NCBI GenBank assembly: GCA_938003725.1
Contig: CALKXX010000025.1
Location: 1-14,756 of the forward strand
Source: an uncultured Sphingomonadaceae bacterium
GTDB lineage: Bacteria; Pseudomonadota; Alphaproteobacteria; Sphingomonadales; Sphingomonadaceae
DNA length: 14,756 nucleotides
Direction: 5' to 3'
Positions 7,983 to 14,577 of the stretch are shown in pieces; position 1 is the first letter of the stretch; the number at the start of each line of letters is the position of its first letter. The notes under the pieces are model-generated. The model was not told where the DNA came from. It did no database searches and saw only the letters and a program-made list of their open reading frames with translations. The translations under genes and the position numbers were made by a program.

Positions 7983-8684
7983 ATGATGACCTTCAAACAT
8001 CGAAATTTCTTCACATGGCATATCTGGCTCGGATGGCTGATTGGTGTTCCGCTTATCCTATGGACGGCTTCGGGCCTGTTCATGGTGGTCCGCCCGATTG
8101 AGGAAGTGCGCGGCGAACATTTGCGGGCCGAGGCACAGGACAAGGCGATGGCCTATGAGAATATCATCATGTTTGTAAACAATGGCGATGCAGTCAAAAA
8201 TGCACGGCTGATTTCGCAAGGCGGGTCAATGGTATGGATCGTGCGTTATGCCGGCGGAGCAACGGCACGTTATGACGCGGTCACCGGCAAGGCGATGGCT
8301 AGAATCAATAAAGACGCTGCGCGGCTGGCAGCGGACAACCTCTATAAACCAGCTGAAAAGATAGAGTCTGTACGCTATTTTTCGGCAAAAAATTCGCCCG
8401 CAGATCTACGCCGTGAAAAGGCGAGCTGGCAGGTGCAGTTTGCCGATGGCACCAATGTTTACATTGATGCATTGACTGGTGAAACTTTGGCTGTGCGAAC
8501 GCGGTTATGGCGTGCCTTTGACTTCATGTGGGGCCTGCACATCATGGATTTGCAAACCCGCGAGGATACACACCACCCGATATTGATTGGTTCTGCGATC
8601 CTGGCGCTATTTGGATCCATCCTTGGCTTTGTGATGTTGTTCACGCGCCGCCGGAAAAGGCGCGGCGATAGGGCAATCGCTTGA
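7983..8684 (+). CDS. PepSY-domain membrane protein
   Basis: This 233-residue protein has PepSY-associated TM architecture. A short basic N-terminus is followed by a membrane segment (about 12-36, WHIWLGWLIGVPLILWTASG). A long extracytoplasmic part follows (about 38-195), then a second membrane segment (about 196-217) and a basic tail FTRRRKRRG. The middle part contains two PepSY-like strands with the repeated pattern ARYDAVTGKAMA and VYIDALTGETLA, then WRAFDFMWGLHIMD, typical of PepSY-TM proteins. Relatives accompany siderophore uptake or membrane redox functions, but nothing nearby fixes a role here. AAGGA at 7975-7979 supports ATG 7983; the ATG immediately after it is an alternative. The stop overlaps the start of the TRIC-like gene, so the pair is probably translationally coupled. 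Confidence 0.85.
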   Translation: MMTFKHRNFFTWHIWLGWLIGVPLILWTASGLFMVVRPIEEVRGEHLRAEAQDKAMAYENIIMFVNNGDAVKNARLISQGGSMVWIVRYAGGATARYDAVTGKAMARINKDAARLAADNLYKPAEKIESVRYFSAKNSPADLRREKASWQVQFADGTNVYIDALTGETLAVRTRLWRAFDFMWGLHIMDLQTREDTHHPILIGSAILALFGSILGFVMLFTRRRKRRGDRAIA

Positions 8685-9313
8685 ACGCTGAGTTTCTCTA
8701 TAGTGCGCTGGGTTGGCTCGACCTTTTCGGCATAGCTGTTTTCGCAATTTCGGGAGCATTGGTTGCCGCGCGCAATGGACAGACACTTGTCACATTCGCA
8801 TTTTTTGCGCTGGTCACCGGCGTCGGCGGCGGCACGGTTCGCGACCTGCTAATCGGTGCGCCGGTATTTTGGGTACAGGACAGCCGCGTACCGATCCTGT
8901 GTCTGGCTATTGCTTTGCTGATCTGGATCACGCCGGTGCGGATATGGCGGCCCGGCGCGGTGGACTGGTTTGATGCTATTGGTCTTGCGGCCTATTCCGT
9001 ATTTGGGGCTGCCAAGGCCTTGCAACTTGGTATCGATCCTGTACCGGCAGCGATCATGGGTGTGATCACGGCCAGTGTCGGCGGAGTTATTCGCGACCTC
9101 ATCGCCGGTGAACCATCAATCATTGTCCGACCGGAACTCTACGTGACGGCGGGGGCGCTATCGGCCTTTGCCTTCGTCTTACTGGCACAAACCGGAATGC
9201 CGGGCATTGTGGCGGCGCTACTGGCGTTTACGGCCGGGTTTGTGCTCCGCGCACTTGCTATTGTAAAAGGACTATCGCTTCCCGCCTATCGCGGGGCAGA
9301 CGATATGGAATAG
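8681..9313 (+). CDS. Trimeric intracellular cation channel (TRIC/UPF0126) family protein
   Basis: This 210-residue integral membrane protein has about seven hydrophobic segments and belongs to the UPF0126/TRIC family, whose studied prokaryotic members are trimeric monovalent-cation channels. The family's internal duplication is visible. Each half carries a glycine-rich kink motif followed by Arg-Asp: VGGGTVRDLLIG in the first (about residues 48-59) and VGGVIRDLIAGEP in the second. The start is TTG at 8681, within TTGA overlapping the PepSY stop (8682-8684). No in-frame ATG near the N-terminus would keep the first helix, so the TTG start is favoured and translation is probably coupled to the PepSY gene. 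The 3' end overlaps the convergent sppA gene by 28 bp. Confidence 0.88.
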   Translation: MNAEFLYSALGWLDLFGIAVFAISGALVAARNGQTLVTFAFFALVTGVGGGTVRDLLIGAPVFWVQDSRVPILCLAIALLIWITPVRIWRPGAVDWFDAIGLAAYSVFGAAKALQLGIDPVPAAIMGVITASVGGVIRDLIAGEPSIIVRPELYVTAGALSAFAFVLLAQTGMPGIVAALLAFTAGFVLRALAIVKGLSLPAYRGADDME

Positions 9314-11172
9314 AGTTTCAAAAGGTCCGATAGATTATGATTAGCATTGCGAGCCGGAACCGTTCCAGCGCATTCTAGACATAGCGCTTGGGCGTCTTGT
9401 GCCGAGAGCAAGTTCTCCATCGTCACCAGTGCCCGATTAAATGTCACGCGCTGCTGCTGTGCAGCCCAGCCGGCGATACTATTTATCCGAGCCGGTTTTT
9501 CTTGCACAAAAGGTATGCCGCCAAAGGGAAGCCAGCCGAAACTGGCCGGCGCATCGAGATATTTGGCGTGATATTCGCCGTCTTTGAGTTTCGCGCGTTT
9601 GGCTGCTTCTGCCATTGCAGCATCGATCCCGCCGAAACCGTCAATCAGGCCCAGCTGCCTTGCAGTGCCGCCGTCCCAAACGCGCCCTTGACCAATCCTA
9701 TTGACTTGCTCTGATGTCTTCCCGCGCGCTTTGCCGACCAAGTCGATAAAGTCTGCGTAATTATGTTCCACTCCGGCTTGCAGGATACCGTTCAGGTCAT
9801 CGTTAAAGCCGCCGATAAAATCGGGTTGACCCGACAGGGGTGTTGTTTGGACACCATCTGCCGTTACGCCCCATTTTGCCAACGCCTTTTCAAAACTGGG
9901 CAACACAGCAAAGACACCGATTGATCCAGTGATTGTTTCTGGTTCGGCCAGGATGTGATCGCCGGCCGCTGCAATCCAATAACCGCCGCTGGCCGCCACA
10001 TCGCCCATCGAAATGACGACTGGAATCTTCGCTTTCTTAACGTCGTTCAGAGCAAGCCGAATTTCCTCGCTGGCAAATGCGGAACCACCGGGCGAATCTA
10101 TCCGTACGACCAGCGCTTTTAGTTCATCTTCCTCCAACGCCTTGTAAATCTGTTTCGCAATCCGTCCGCTGGCTGCTGTCCCGGGACCCTCCTCACCGCT
10201 GACTATTGTGCCCGCGACAGTGACGATGCCGATTGGTGAACCATTGGTTGCGGGCGGGTTTGCCGCGACGTAATTGTCATATTTTATGGCTTTAAAACTG
10301 TCCGGTGTTTGCAACTTGTCGGTGCCGGTTTTTTCGGCAACAAACCGGCCAAAGGCTACCCTGTCTCCGACGATATCGACCAATTTCTGGTCTTTCGCGA
10401 TTTTTGCATAGTCTCCGCCAGCGGCTTGAATGAAGCCAGCGGGGTCTTTGGCATAGGGTTCCAGATCAGCTGTCGGCCGTGCCTTTTTAACGTCGGTCAG
10501 CCAATTGTCCCACAATACTGAATAAAGGGCATTGGAGGCCTCTTTTGCTTCCGGTGATTGGTCTGCGCGCAGATAAGGCTCAACCGCACTTTTATAGGTA
10601 CCAACGCGATAGACATGCGCCGTCACCCCCAGTTGGTCGATCAGGTTTTTGTAATATAGCCTGCTGCCGCCTGGCCCGGCGAACACAATTCCTCCCATTG
10701 GATCCATCCAGACTTGATCGGCATGGGCGGCGAGTTGATAGCTGTCATCGCTATAAAAATTGGCGAATGCATAGACTGGTTTCCCGGCCTTTTTGGCACG
10801 ATCCAACGCATCGCCAATGCTACTTAGGCTGCTCTGTCCGCCACCCATGAATAAGCTGAGGTCGAGGACCACAGCTTTGACCCGGTCGTCATCGGCAGAT
10901 GCATCAATAGCCCGAACAATGTCGCGCAGGCGATATTCTCTAACCGTACCGCGATTACCGCCCGTCAAAAATGCTGTGATGTCGGGCGCGGCCGGTTCTT
11001 CAACCACGACGCCTTCCAGGTTCAGCAAGAGGGCGCCTTCATTTATTGCGGCTATATTGGGCCTTGCGGAGAGTAAGGCATAAAGACCCGCAAAAAAGAG
11101 CAATAGCAAAATCAGCGCCAAGCCATCTTTGATCGCAACCAAAATTTTCCACGCACCACGTGCAAACTGCAT
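9286..11172 (-). CDS. sppA: Signal peptide peptidase SppA, long (67K-type) form
   Basis: This is a membrane-anchored serine protease (family S49) that degrades cleaved signal peptides. At 628 residues it is the long bacterial form with two tandem S49 domains. A single N-terminal membrane segment lies at about 13-34. The catalytic lysine is expected at K194 in GTYKSAVEP (first domain) and the serine at S395 in DVAASGGYW (second domain). Their 201-residue spacing closely matches the K209/S409 pair of E. coli SppA. IDSPGGSAFASEEIR just before the serine is also typical. The C-terminal tail contains CLEC (598-601) and a stretch of about 27 residues after it, whose last codons lie inside the convergent TRIC-like gene. 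A GGGG motif 8 bases before the ATG is the likely ribosome-binding site. The terminator of the upstream operon ends just before this start, and no clear promoter is seen. Confidence 0.95.
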   Translation of the reverse strand: MQFARGAWKILVAIKDGLALILLLLFFAGLYALLSARPNIAAINEGALLLNLEGVVVEEPAAPDITAFLTGGNRGTVREYRLRDIVRAIDASADDDRVKAVVLDLSLFMGGGQSSLSSIGDALDRAKKAGKPVYAFANFYSDDSYQLAAHADQVWMDPMGGIVFAGPGGSRLYYKNLIDQLGVTAHVYRVGTYKSAVEPYLRADQSPEAKEASNALYSVLWDNWLTDVKKARPTADLEPYAKDPAGFIQAAGGDYAKIAKDQKLVDIVGDRVAFGRFVAEKTGTDKLQTPDSFKAIKYDNYVAANPPATNGSPIGIVTVAGTIVSGEEGPGTAASGRIAKQIYKALEEDELKALVVRIDSPGGSAFASEEIRLALNDVKKAKIPVVISMGDVAASGGYWIAAAGDHILAEPETITGSIGVFAVLPSFEKALAKWGVTADGVQTTPLSGQPDFIGGFNDDLNGILQAGVEHNYADFIDLVGKARGKTSEQVNRIGQGRVWDGGTARQLGLIDGFGGIDAAMAEAAKRAKLKDGEYHAKYLDAPASFGWLPFGGIPFVQEKPARINSIAGWAAQQQRVTFNRALVTMENLLSAQDAQALCLECAGTVPARNANHNLSDLLKLYSISSAPR

Positions 11173-11188
11173 ATTATATACCCCAACG

Positions 11189-11219
11189 AAAAACGGCAGG
11201 CCGTTGTCTGGCCTGCCGT
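11189..11219 (-). terminator. Intrinsic terminator of the buf-sigF-nrsF operon
   Basis: A perfect 10-bp GC-rich inverted repeat (ACGGCAGGCC at 11193-11202 and GGCCTGCCGT at 11210-11219) encloses a 7-base loop. Read on the minus strand, the stem runs directly into TTTTT (11193-11189). It lies 24 bases after the nrsF stop codon. There is no T run on the plus-strand side, so it works for minus-strand transcription. It ends only 16 bases before the sppA start codon. Confidence 0.9.
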
Positions 11220-11242
11220 CTATATGGTTGTTTTTGTTAAAA

Positions 11243-11884
11243 TTACCAGCGGATCAATTTGGGAACCGCCAACCGGCCCAGACCGGCGCTGATAATCACC
11301 GGTAGAGTGAACCACAGGCCGATATAGTATATGTCATTGAAAGGGCAGAAGATATTATAGGCTGCTGCACCCAATGCTCCTGAGGCGATACCGACCAACC
11401 AGCCAGCGCGTTCGGGTGATGTTGGCGCCCCTTGACGCAGCCATGTCGTCATACCGCTCCCAATGGCAAGGGCCGACAAAATGCTGACGGTCAGGCACTC
11501 TACGCCCTGGCTGGGCCGTAAAGCCTCGACAGGAGGTGTATTAATAATGCTCATTATACCGGCAGTGATGGGGAACAAGCTGGCCGCAGCCAACGCCCAA
11601 ACCCAGCCGCGACTAAGCTGACCAACACCGGGTCGCGCCATATTCATCACGGTGAATGCCGTTGCAAAACCAAGCATCAGCAAAATTCCGCTGCGCAGGA
11701 AGAACATCTCATCTGCCATTCCCATGGCCAAGTCAGAGCGAACACCCATGAGCGTCGCGACCGCGGTCATGGTAGCAACCGATAGCAAAGCTGTAACCGC
11801 CAGACCCATGCTGGGCCTCAGTGCTTTGACCGGTTTCAGATCATCAACTAGGCCATCAATCAGGCTATTTGCTACTTCACTCAT
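11243..11884 (-). CDS. nrsF: NrsF-type anti-sigma factor (DUF1109), six-TM membrane protein
   Basis: This is a DUF1109/NrsF-family integral membrane protein, the cognate negative regulator of SigF-type ECF sigma factors. With the ATG at 11884 it has 213 residues: a short cytoplasmic N-terminus (about 1-27) that should hold the sigma factor, then six hydrophobic segments ending in LGRLAVPKLIRW. It contains only two cysteines, Cys130 (SQGVEC) and Cys180 (NIFCPFND). These resemble the conserved cysteine pair reported to matter for metal sensing in Caulobacter NrsF. A GTG at 11893 would add MNE and overlap sigF. The ATG is preferred because GAGAG at 11893-11897 sits 8 bases before it and the sigF stop ends 1 base before it. 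It is the last gene of the operon, followed by an intrinsic terminator. Confidence 0.88.
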   Translation of the reverse strand: MSEVANSLIDGLVDDLKPVKALRPSMGLAVTALLSVATMTAVATLMGVRSDLAMGMADEMFFLRSGILLMLGFATAFTVMNMARPGVGQLSRGWVWALAAASLFPITAGIMSIINTPPVEALRPSQGVECLTVSILSALAIGSGMTTWLRQGAPTSPERAGWLVGIASGALGAAAYNIFCPFNDIYYIGLWFTLPVIISAGLGRLAVPKLIRW

Positions 11885-11885
11885 T

Positions 11886-12410
11886 TCATTCACTCTCGAT
11901 AAGGGCGCTCATTTTTTTGAGCCCCCGATGGATATTTACTTTCACCAGTGATTCCGACTGGCCGGTTTGTTCGGCGGCTTCAGCAATGCTTAGCCCCTCA
12001 ATTTTTACCATCGCGATAACATCGGCCTGTTTTTCCGGGATCATTCCCAACAATCGTTCCAGGCTGACTTTGGCGGTAACACTTTCTTCCTGTGGGTCGG
12101 CGACCATTTCTTCGTATAATTCATCATGATCGTGCCGATAGATTTTCCGTAAACTGTCAATCCAACGATACCGGCCGATAGCTGCAAGCCAAGGCAAGAA
12201 GGCTTTTGTCGGATCATAGCTGGCCCGTTTGCGGTGCAGTGAGATCAAAGTTTCCTGAACCAGGTCATCAATTGCCGCAGGATTGATTTTACGCGCATAA
12301 TATCGCCGCAACCATTTCTCACTTTCCATGAGCAGGCTGGAATAGCATTGCTTGTCGCCACCTTGGGCTTTGACCATCAAGTGGCGCAATGTTTCTTCGT
12401 TAGCGATCAT
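11886..12410 (-). CDS. sigF: ECF-family RNA polymerase sigma factor, SigF/ECF16 type
   Basis: This is a 174-residue extracytoplasmic-function sigma factor. Region 2 is clear: a helix around WLRRYYARKINPAAIDDLVQ, then the DDLVQETLISLHR core-binding motif and the FLPWLAAIGRYRWIDSLRK promoter-melting segment. Region 4 holds LLGMIPEKQADVIAMVKIEG and a helix-turn-helix (LSIAEAAEQTGQSESLVKVNIHRGLKKM) for -35 recognition. No C-terminal extension is present. The next gene is a DUF1109 anti-sigma factor, the signature pairing of the ECF16/SigF group that controls heavy-metal responses in Caulobacter. It is therefore inferred to activate the buf operon encoded just ahead of it. The start at 12410 is supported by GAGAG at 12416-12420. 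A 40-base spacer separates it from doxX. Confidence 0.92.
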   Translation of the reverse strand: MIANEETLRHLMVKAQGGDKQCYSSLLMESEKWLRRYYARKINPAAIDDLVQETLISLHRKRASYDPTKAFLPWLAAIGRYRWIDSLRKIYRHDHDELYEEMVADPQEESVTAKVSLERLLGMIPEKQADVIAMVKIEGLSIAEAAEQTGQSESLVKVNIHRGLKKMSALIESE

Positions 12411-12450
12411 TCATGCTCTCCAGGCATCCAAATTCTAAGCCAAGCAAATT

Positions 12451-12909
12451 TTAACCCAAGCGATTCCCGATTAACTTGTCGACCGAGAATATTCCGCCAC
12501 CGCGGATCATCAATATCAGTGCCAGGGCTACCCAAACCGTAACAGTTGTCCAAAGATGGGCAAAACTGGGAAAAACAAATATCTGGATTACCGCGGACAT
12601 GCCGATCACCGCCAGCGCGCCAAAGCGTGTGGCCAGACCAATCATCAGCAAAATTCCGATAGCGAGTTCCGTGAAACTGGTGAAATAGGCACCAAATTCG
12701 CCATTGATAACCGGAACTTGATTAAATGGCTCTTCGGAAAACTGATACACTGCGTTTTCCGTCAATTGAGTCCATGAACCTTCTTCCATCCGGCTGGTCG
12801 CGGAACGGTAAAACACCCCGCCCAGGCCAAGCCGTGCCAGTAAAAGAGCGATGGATTCCGGCACTGGGCCGCTAATTTTTCCGAATAAATTTGTAATCGC
12901 ATTAGTCAT
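12451..12909 (-). CDS. DoxX-family membrane protein of the bufferin operon
   Basis: This is a 152-residue DoxX-family protein with four predicted membrane segments (roughly 20-36, 74-95, 97-116 and 117-136). It has the family-typical opening SIALLLARLGLGGVFYRSA and the glycine-rich end RGGGIFSVDKLIG. DoxX proteins are common last members of bufferin (gig) operons, where the Caulobacter equivalent is called GigD/BufD; the exact biochemical role there is unsettled. A redox or quinone-linked role in the membrane is a plausible inference. Its ATG shares one base with the bufC stop (TAATG), which implies translational coupling. AGAGAG about 8 bases upstream is the ribosome-binding site. Confidence 0.88.
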   Translation of the reverse strand: MTNAITNLFGKISGPVPESIALLLARLGLGGVFYRSATSRMEEGSWTQLTENAVYQFSEEPFNQVPVINGEFGAYFTSFTELAIGILLMIGLATRFGALAVIGMSAVIQIFVFPSFAHLWTTVTVWVALALILMIRGGGIFSVDKLIGNRLG

Positions 12910-13664
12910 TATTTCGGTCTCTCTGATTCGTTTAGTTTCATGATTGATCCCGTCTGCACCAATTTTACGATATGTACCATTGGGTCGGCTGCATCAACAT
13001 GTTCACTCTCCAGTTCGATGGTAACGTCCAAAAGGTTACCCAGTGTTGCAATTTTTTTCAATTTTTCGGCGATTGCATATTCTCGCGCATTCAGCGAATG
13101 GAAAAGAAGCTGTGCCTCTGGCCGCGCTACCATCAGCGCAAATGGTGTGTCTGTGCCCAATTCGGACAATTGCGGAGACAGTTTTCCGGTTAGTTTTATG
13201 AGCCGCATCGCGGGATGCGCATCTATCGGAAAAGCAAGCAGGGCCGTTTCGTCGAGGCTGGCAATATGGGTCAGCGCAAGTGGATCGGCATCGGCACTAT
13301 GATAGCTTTCCAGCCATGCCCATTCGACCCGCGCCAGATCGATTTCAGTCGCACTGGCATCGCGCGTTCCCAGGAACGCCGCAAAATCCTGAGCGATACT
13401 ATTCATATCACAAAGCATGATATGATCTTGGTCGATATAATCGCGGGAGATAGCATGAAATTTCTCATGCCCCATGTGTTCGTGCAGTTTTGGATAAGCG
13501 TTTTCCAACGCTACTAGCCGCGCATGGGAGATTGTATTGGCATGAGCTTTCATACCCAAAAGCGCACGATCCGCGGATTCAGTGAACATATCGACCGGCA
13601 AGTGATCGGGCCCCTTTTGCAGGCAGTCGATAAAACGTGACTGGCTGTCAGCTAGCGAGGGCAT
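12909..13664 (-). CDS. bufC: DUF2063 partner protein of the MNIO enzyme (BufC/GigC type)
   Basis: This 251-residue soluble protein matches the DUF2063 family, which almost always accompanies a DUF692 iron oxidase and is thought to present the precursor peptide to it. The N-terminal all-helical DUF2063 domain spans about 1-140: QSRFIDCLQKGPDHLP, MKAHANTISHARLVALENAYPKL, then FAAFLG and the family-typical LARVEWAWLESYHSADADPLAL. The C-terminal part (about 145-251) is the less conserved substrate-binding half. The start overlaps the end of bufB by 17 bp and the stop overlaps the doxX start by one base, so the three genes are tightly coupled. The usual YRNN motif of the family is replaced by a diverged MKAHANT segment. 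Confidence in the family is good; the role is inferred from family and context. Confidence 0.85.
   Translation of the reverse strand: MPSLADSQSRFIDCLQKGPDHLPVDMFTESADRALLGMKAHANTISHARLVALENAYPKLHEHMGHEKFHAISRDYIDQDHIMLCDMNSIAQDFAAFLGTRDASATEIDLARVEWAWLESYHSADADPLALTHIASLDETALLAFPIDAHPAMRLIKLTGKLSPQLSELGTDTPFALMVARPEAQLLFHSLNAREYAIAEKLKKIATLGNLLDVTIELESEHVDAADPMVHIVKLVQTGSIMKLNESERPK
13014..13039 (-). promoter_or_regulatory. Candidate internal SigF-dependent promoter inside bufC
   Basis: Read on the minus strand, GTAACC (13039-13034) is followed after exactly 16 bases by CGAA (13017-13014). This equals the -35/-10 consensus I remember for Caulobacter SigF (GTAACC-N16-CGAA). It lies inside the bufC coding sequence and points toward doxX, sigF and nrsF, whose first start codon is about 105 bases downstream. 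It could give SigF autoregulation. The bases are also ordinary codons of bufC, so chance cannot be excluded, and the consensus is quoted from memory. Confidence 0.35.
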
Positions 13665-14559
13665 GGTTGTCAGTCTCTTGATGTTGATTTAAAACGGCTT
13701 CGACTTTGCCAACCTCTGCCATAAGGACATGATATTCAGGGATGTCGGTGTCCCATTCTATCAGCGTAGGTTTGGCGCCAGCGCGTTCGATGAAGCGTTG
13801 ATATAGTTTCCAGGTTATATCGCTAACAACCGAACCATGGTCGTCGATTAGTAAGGGGCCATCTGCGTGATCTTCGCGGGCGTGACCGGCCAGATGCATT
13901 TCGCCAACAATGCTTGGATCAATCGCATCGACATAGGCTTCCATATCAAGATCGACGTTGGTTGCTGTCACTTCCACATTGTTAATGTCGAACAGCAACC
14001 CGCACCCGGCTTTTTTGCACAGCGCATGGATAAAGTCAGTCTCGCTCATCTCGTCATCACGGTAGCTGAGATAGCGGGACGGGTTTTCGATCAATATAGG
14101 ACGCTGTAGCCGGTCTTGTACCCTGCCAATCTGGGTAGCGAAATGATCCAGCGCTTCGTTTGTATAAGGGATGGGGAGTAGATCGGGATAGCGATCATGG
14201 GCGTTGCCGCTCCAGCTGAGATGGTCAGAGACCATGGCCGGTTCATAGCGTGCGCATAGATCCGCTATTTTATCAAGATCATGCCGGTTGAGGCCATCGG
14301 CGGAGCCAAGCGACAGGCCGACGCTGTGAAAACTAAGCGGATAAACCTCGGCAATGGCAGTAAGCCAACGATGTGCTGGGCCGCCATTACCGAAGTAATT
14401 CTGCGGATGGACCTCAACCCAGGAAGGGTGTTCGACCTTTGTGTCTTTATCCAGTACATCATTATAATGCGCTGGCTTCAGACCTATGCCACCTGATGGA
14501 GGGAGGAAGAATGACATAGTATCAACGGTCGAAGCATGAGGATCAGGATGAGATGCCAT
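13648..14559 (-). CDS. bufB: DUF692 multinuclear non-heme iron oxidase (MNIO), BufB/GigB type
   Basis: This is a TIM-barrel MNIO (DUF692) of 303 residues from ATG 14559. Relatives use two or three iron ions and O2 to rework peptide cysteines: MbnB makes oxazolone/thioamide pairs, and bufferin enzymes are reported to make thiooxazoles. Visible family landmarks, in order, are GGIGLKPAHY (23-32), VEVHPQNYFG (48-57), FHSVGLSLGS (78-87), VSDHLSWS (110-117), DLLPIPYT, LIENPSRYLSY (156-166), GCGLLFDINNV (185-195), GEMHLAGHA (219-227), LLIDDHG (236-242) and LIEWDTDIPE (266-275). Gln53, Asp112 and Val202 stand where the remembered consensus has Glu, Glu and His. A TTG at 14565 and an ATG at 14517 are other possible starts; ATG 14559 has AGG 8 bases upstream. 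It follows the precursor gene by 18 bases and overlaps bufC by 17. Confidence 0.92.
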   Translation of the reverse strand: MASHPDPHASTVDTMSFFLPPSGGIGLKPAHYNDVLDKDTKVEHPSWVEVHPQNYFGNGGPAHRWLTAIAEVYPLSFHSVGLSLGSADGLNRHDLDKIADLCARYEPAMVSDHLSWSGNAHDRYPDLLPIPYTNEALDHFATQIGRVQDRLQRPILIENPSRYLSYRDDEMSETDFIHALCKKAGCGLLFDINNVEVTATNVDLDMEAYVDAIDPSIVGEMHLAGHAREDHADGPLLIDDHGSVVSDITWKLYQRFIERAGAKPTLIEWDTDIPEYHVLMAEVGKVEAVLNQHQETDNHALAS

Positions 14560-14577
14560 CCGCAAAACCTAAATCAT

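Noticed and set aside
7683..8143. Minus-strand open frames over the amidase-PepSY spacer
   Set aside because: They run antisense into the amidase and PepSY genes, lack a plausible ribosome-binding site and match no family; the spacer is better explained as a repeat or leader.
11173..11178. TATAAT on the minus strand directly before the sppA ATG
   Set aside because: A -10 box touching the start codon would place the transcript start inside the gene; more likely it is A/T-rich ribosome-binding-site spacer.
14569..14577. ATG immediately after the bufA stop on the minus strand
   Set aside because: It reads ATG ATT TAG, a two-codon frame; not a gene, at most a translational re-initiation oddity.
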